NCBI GenBank assembly: GCA_043745195.1
Contig: JAYTTF010000045.1
Location: 1 to 64,000, forward strand
DNA length: 64,000 nt
DNA from: JANXSF01 sp043745195
GTDB lineage: Bacteria; Acidobacteriota; Terriglobia; Bryobacterales; Bryobacteraceae
Direction of reading: 5' to 3'
The notes under the pieces were generated by a model that searched no databases, was not told the origin of the DNA, and saw only the letters and a list, made by a program, of their open reading frames with translations. A program made the position numbers and the translations under genes. Below are positions 60,490 to 64,000 of this stretch, piece by piece; within the stretch, counting starts at the first letter, position 1, and each line of letters opens with the position of its first letter.

Positions 60490-61320
60490 CTAAGGACGCT
60501 GAAAGTCGAGCGGGACTTCTGGGCTCATCAGTGATGCCCCACCATCTGCAACGATAGTTTGTCCAGTGATCCATCCGGCGTCATCGCTGCACAGTGCGGC
60601 CACCGCACCGCCGATGTCAGCCGGAGTGCCTGGGCGCCCCATCGGCGTCCACCCCCCTCGCAACCAAGCGAGCATGGCTTCTGAAGCCTCTGTGGGAAGA
60701 CGATTGACGATGCTGTCGTCGGTGATGCCCGCACATACGGCATTCACAGTGATGCCTCGTGGCGCTAAGGCGACGGCAAAATAGCGGCACATTGCTTCTA
60801 ATGCGGCCTTGTTGGTGCCCATCGCGAAATAAGGAAGGAACCCGCCAAGATGGCTCCCTGGCCAATAGCTTATGGCGATGATGCGGCCACCATCCCGTAA
60901 ATGGGAAGCTGCCTCGCGTGCACCAACCAGGAATGCGCGCGCCTGACAGTGGAATGCGTCATCCCACTGCGGCAAGGTGACTTGCAGAGGTGGGCTCATA
61001 AACGACAGCAAGTCGCCAAGGGCGTTGTTCACAAAGATATCAAGTGCGCCGAATTTCTCACCTACTTGGCTAACCATGGTCGCGAGCGCATCCGGATTAG
61101 AAACGTCTGCTTGCACTAAGAACCCCTCGGCACCAAGTTCGCGGATCTTAGCCAGGGTTTCGCGAGCAGCAGTTTCGTCCTTCAGATAGTTAACCGCGAC
61201 TGAAGCGCCTCGTTCGGCCAATTTGAGTGCAATCCCGCGACCGATCCCGCGTGACCCTCCGGTGACGAGCGCGAACTTGCCTCTCGATGTCTTACCCTCA
61301 TAGGCCTGCGAGTCTTTCAT
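60490..61320 (-). CDS. SDR-family reductase, FabL-like
   Basis: 276 residues. Rossmann fold with VTGGSRGIGRG (NADPH site, 21-27), NNA (98-100) and the active-site Tyr164 and Lys171 in PYFAMGTNKAALEAM, spaced Y-x6-K instead of the common Y-x3-K. With Ser151 thirteen residues before the Tyr, this is the pattern of enoyl-ACP reductase III (FabL). The preceding NNALGDLLSF and following VNAVCAGITDD also resemble it. It may reduce an enoyl thioester or another substrate. AGGAG precedes the start. It sits beside a kinase stub, so it may have been acquired. Confidence 0.8.
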   Translation of the reverse strand: MKDSQAYEGKTSRGKFALVTGGSRGIGRGIALKLAERGASVAVNYLKDETAARETLAKIRELGAEGFLVQADVSNPDALATMVSQVGEKFGALDIFVNNALGDLLSFMSPPLQVTLPQWDDAFHCQARAFLVGAREAASHLRDGGRIIAISYWPGSHLGGFLPYFAMGTNKAALEAMCRYFAVALAPRGITVNAVCAGITDDSIVNRLPTEASEAMLAWLRGGWTPMGRPGTPADIGGAVAALCSDDAGWITGQTIVADGGASLMSPEVPLDFQRP

Positions 61321-61577
61321 GGATTCTCCTAATCAACATTTCTCACCCCGGTCCTGGAACCAGACATCAGGGGGACAGGGGCAAATGAAGCATACCACGC
61401 GTACACGATACCAGCGGCGCTTTTTTGAGAGTCAAAAGAAATAGACATCCTCCCGTCGTGCAGTTTGGTCCAATCGTTATGCTGAGTGTAGGTTTTGCTC
61501 GCGCACAAAGTTGAAAGAAGATCAGTTAATTTTTGCCGGGCCGAATTGTTGTTCGAAATTGCTCAGAATCAATGCTC
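61321..61577. other. Intergenic region with G-rich motif
   Basis: These 257 bases between the SDR start and the end of the next receptor hold no gene. A G-rich stretch reading AGGGGGACAGGGGCAAA lies at about 61369-61385; runs like this are often seen near REP elements and IS200-type transposases, but no such gene is present. The SDR promoter should be here. Confidence 0.35.
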
Positions 61578-64000
61578 TTAAAACTGAAGCTTCAAACCCA
61601 AATGAATGTAGCGTGGAAAACCGTTCACTCCGGAAATCCTTCCGAACAGCGTATTCGTTGGATCGGTTACAGGCGCTACTAGATTTGTGTGGTTCATGGC
61701 GTTCAACGCCTCAGCTCTAAATTGCAAGTTCACCCGTTCGGTTATGGTGAAGTTCTTCACCGCCGACAAGTCCCACACTTCCAATCCAGGTGCCCGGACT
61801 CCAGAAAATCGAGTACTCAACGTGCGCAAGTTCGAACCAAGCTGCTCAGCCGCATTGCGGTTGAACGCTGCTGTGTTGAACCAGCGATCCAAGGTCCGTT
61901 CTGAAGAGGAGAGCGGAACCGATGAAATAGGCTGAGTCAAAATGGAATTTCCAAAGGCCAACGGCGCGCCTGAATTCGCCTGCCATACGACTTGTAACTG
62001 CCATCCCGCAGCCAACTGTTTCATTACCGGGTTAGGAGTGCCGAACCGCTTTCCAGGTCCAAAAGGCAATTCGTAAATCCCGCTCAACGCAATCCGGTGT
62101 GCACGATCCAAATCGGAGATCACCTTTTCAGGCACGGGGTCGCCAGCATTCAATCGGGTGATGGCCTCCATCATCTTCGACCATGTGTAGTTCACCTGAA
62201 ACGTGTATCCCGCACTGAAACGGTGTTCGGCAGTAGTCTGCAAGGAATGATACCAGGAGTAGCCTTGTGGCTCCGATCGAGTCACGCTGGCGAACTGTGG
62301 ATACGCACGCAGCAATTGACTGCGTGCAACCGCATTGCCCGCCAAGTTAGTGCCCGGCAACAGCGGGAAGAATGGGTTGGGCACCTGCGCGCTCAAGGTA
62401 TTGATGGTCTGCACATCACGCGATGGCAATGTGGAAAGATAACGATTCGGTAGCGCATTGTAATCCCGATTCACACCTAACTTGGAGCCGCGATTCCCAA
62501 TGTAACTGACGTCAATAAAATATCCCTTGGGCAACTGCCGCTGCACGCCAAAGCTCCATCGCTGCATGTATGGATTCACCGATTGGTCACGGAAGAAAGT
62601 AACGCCGCGCCCAACATCCGTGGAAAGACCAAGGGACGAACCAGGAGGCTGTGCCCAACCACCGGGAAACGGATTTGCCAGCGAACTGATGTAAGTAAGC
62701 CCGTTGTCATTCGAAGGATTCAAGGTAGTAGCAATGGAATACCCATTCTGCAAAACACCAGTTCGATCCGAGCCAAGCGGTACAAAGAAAATTCCGTAGC
62801 CTGCACGAATCACCGTGTCCTTCATCGCCGTCCATGCCAGGCCGATGCGCGGCGAGAAGTTATTGCGGTCCATCTTCCATAACTGGCGCGGCTGATTGTT
62901 TACCCCAGCGAAAGTAAGGCCGCCATTCACAGAAAATTGATTTACAGGCAGATCAGGCAGTGGATTCTTTGCATAGTTCGCAATCGCCGTTGCGGCAATC
63001 GGGTTCGCCGTTGTGAAATCGAATCCACGAACGCTGCGGTTGTAACGTTCCGTCAAAGGCGAATCAAAATCGTAACGAATGCCCAAATTAAGCGTCAGGT
63101 TTTTACGAATGCGCCAATCATCCTGCAAATAAAATGCTGTGCTTTTCGATTGCTGAGCAATCGATGCATTCGAACTAATCTGGCCACCGGACGGAAGCCC
63201 CAGCAGAAACGACGCCAACCCTTGGCCTATCGGAGCACTCGGCGAGTTGTCAAGAGGTCCGCCCGTCCAGCGATTGTTGAAAGTTTCTTGTGGAACCAGG
63301 TTTGAAAAATCGTAACTATTTTCGCGATAGACGCGGAACTCTCCACCAAACTTCACAGAGTGGTTTCCACGGTTCCAGGAGAGGTCGTCCGTTAGTGTCC
63401 CATAGTTGGAAAATGCGCGAGAAAAATTGGCGGTGCCCAGTGCTTGGTAACCGGCAATATTCAGATTAGGAAATGTGCGCGAATTGGCTGAAATGGCATT
63501 CACCAACTGCGGTGCAAAGCCGATCTTAGCCAAGTCAAAGCCCTGAGCCAGCGGATAAAAACTCTGTTCAAAGCGAGTGAACCCCACGCGGAAATCGTTC
63601 AACAAGGAAGGAGTAATAACGTAAATATCATCCAGTACTGCACCGTAGTTTTTGCGATAACGATCATTCCCTAAAGCCTCGTTAGGAAACAGGCGACCGG
63701 AAGTGAACTGGTTGTACCACTGATTGTAGCGGCCAAACACCCGGTGCTTTTCATTGAAGTTGTGGTCAATTTTTGTAGTGTATGATTTATAGTAATTCCA
63801 CGAAGACTGTAAAAACTGGAAGTTCTGCCGCCCATCGGCGGTTCCTTGATTGTTGGGTAGCGGCCAGTAATCAAGCAGCCCCAGTGCAGTCTTATCTAAC
63901 CTTGATGGAGGAACTATGTTTCCTGCGAATGGAAGTCTTTGAAAACGGCCGCCCGGGGCTGCTGTAGTAGTATTCGGATCGTAAATCTGATAGGTTGCCC
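61578..64000 (-). CDS. TonB-dependent receptor, Oar-like (partial, runs off right edge)
   Basis: At least 807 residues. The C-terminal barrel ends in IHLGLKLQF at 61578. The frame remains open past the GTG at 63740 up to the window edge, with continuous receptor sequence: YQIYDPNTTT, RLPFAGNIVP, LDKTALGLLDYWPLPNNQ, KSYTTKIDHNFNEKHRVFGR. So the true start lies beyond 64000, and the plug and carboxypeptidase-regulatory domain are not visible. It is the fourth receptor of this type in the window. The end of the gene lacks an obvious terminator. Confidence 0.9.
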   Translation of the reverse strand, partial: ATYQIYDPNTTTAAPGGRFQRLPFAGNIVPPSRLDKTALGLLDYWPLPNNQGTADGRQNFQFLQSSWNYYKSYTTKIDHNFNEKHRVFGRYNQWYNQFTSGRLFPNEALGNDRYRKNYGAVLDDIYVITPSLLNDFRVGFTRFEQSFYPLAQGFDLAKIGFAPQLVNAISANSRTFPNLNIAGYQALGTANFSRAFSNYGTLTDDLSWNRGNHSVKFGGEFRVYRENSYDFSNLVPQETFNNRWTGGPLDNSPSAPIGQGLASFLLGLPSGGQISSNASIAQQSKSTAFYLQDDWRIRKNLTLNLGIRYDFDSPLTERYNRSVRGFDFTTANPIAATAIANYAKNPLPDLPVNQFSVNGGLTFAGVNNQPRQLWKMDRNNFSPRIGLAWTAMKDTVIRAGYGIFFVPLGSDRTGVLQNGYSIATTLNPSNDNGLTYISSLANPFPGGWAQPPGSSLGLSTDVGRGVTFFRDQSVNPYMQRWSFGVQRQLPKGYFIDVSYIGNRGSKLGVNRDYNALPNRYLSTLPSRDVQTINTLSAQVPNPFFPLLPGTNLAGNAVARSQLLRAYPQFASVTRSEPQGYSWYHSLQTTAEHRFSAGYTFQVNYTWSKMMEAITRLNAGDPVPEKVISDLDRAHRIALSGIYELPFGPGKRFGTPNPVMKQLAAGWQLQVVWQANSGAPLAFGNSILTQPISSVPLSSSERTLDRWFNTAAFNRNAAEQLGSNLRTLSTRFSGVRAPGLEVWDLSAVKNFTITERVNLQFRAEALNAMNHTNLVAPVTDPTNTLFGRISGVNGFPRYIHLGLKLQF

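Noticed and set aside
1..64000. CRISPR array, tRNA or rRNA genes
   Set aside because: No regularly spaced repeat, no cloverleaf with a TTCGA-type arm and no rRNA-like block was seen by eye; a covariance scan would be decisive.

Overview
The window is a gene-dense stretch of an Acidobacteria genome, most likely of the Solibacter/Bryobacter branch. Four lines support this: four giant TonB-dependent, Oar-like outer-membrane receptors with an N-terminal carboxypeptidase-regulatory domain; a secreted astacin-type protease ending in the C-terminal domain typical of Solibacter proteins; a Ser/Thr protein kinase fused to a PD40/WD40-like propeller; and many Tat- or Sec-exported enzymes. No rRNA, tRNA or CRISPR array was seen. 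Base composition looks moderate and even by eye.

Layout. 1-285: 5' end of a gene that looks like a plasmid/phage-type replication protein, cut by the window edge. 429-2566: two overlapping DUF2157-like membrane proteins. 2622-9708: two divergently transcribed TonB/Oar receptors. 9774-13486: a Tat-exported fumarylacetoacetate hydrolase-family protein, a small c-type cytochrome, and the ferrous-iron importer feoA-feoB. 13572-15779: a probable group II intron remnant, two related small proteins, a permuted NlpC/P60 hydrolase, a frameshifted gene and thiS. 15874-28762: a 12-gene NADH:quinone oxidoreductase operon, nuoA-C-D-E-F-G-H-J-K-L-M-N, without nuoB and nuoI. 28827-30025: two toxin-antitoxin modules (BrnT/BrnA-like and VapC/AbrB-like). 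30084-34032: HAD hydrolase, GlcG-like protein, Lon-domain protein, shikimate kinase and glycerate 2-kinase, with clear signs of a partial duplication. 34049-42738: secreted beta-helix protein, ferritin-like protein, an NtrC-type two-component pair plus lipoprotein, a three-repeat secreted protein and an MFS transporter. 42750-44883: Tat-exported sulfatase and a ParE-type toxin-antitoxin pair. 45033-51839: a third TonB receptor and a reduced Tad pilus cluster (cpaB-like, tadB, tadC). 51804-59215: LhgO oxidase, astacin protease, thiE, FmdE-like protein and the propeller kinase. 59588-61320: NTF2-fold protein, a kinase-gene stub and an SDR reductase with a FabL-like active site. 61578-64000: a fourth TonB receptor running off the right edge.

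How the parts fit. The receptors, sulfatase, MFS transporter, beta-helix protein and astacin protease suggest a heterotroph that degrades complex polymers, including sulfated ones. FeoAB, the c-type cytochrome and complex I suggest respiratory growth with iron import. The most useful leads are the incomplete nuo operon, the duplicated Lon/HAD junction around the glcG-like gene, the group II intron scar beside a gene end, the CpaB-secretin-like fusion in a minimal Tad cluster, promoter-operator palindromes abutting toxin-antitoxin start codons, and two gene remnants.
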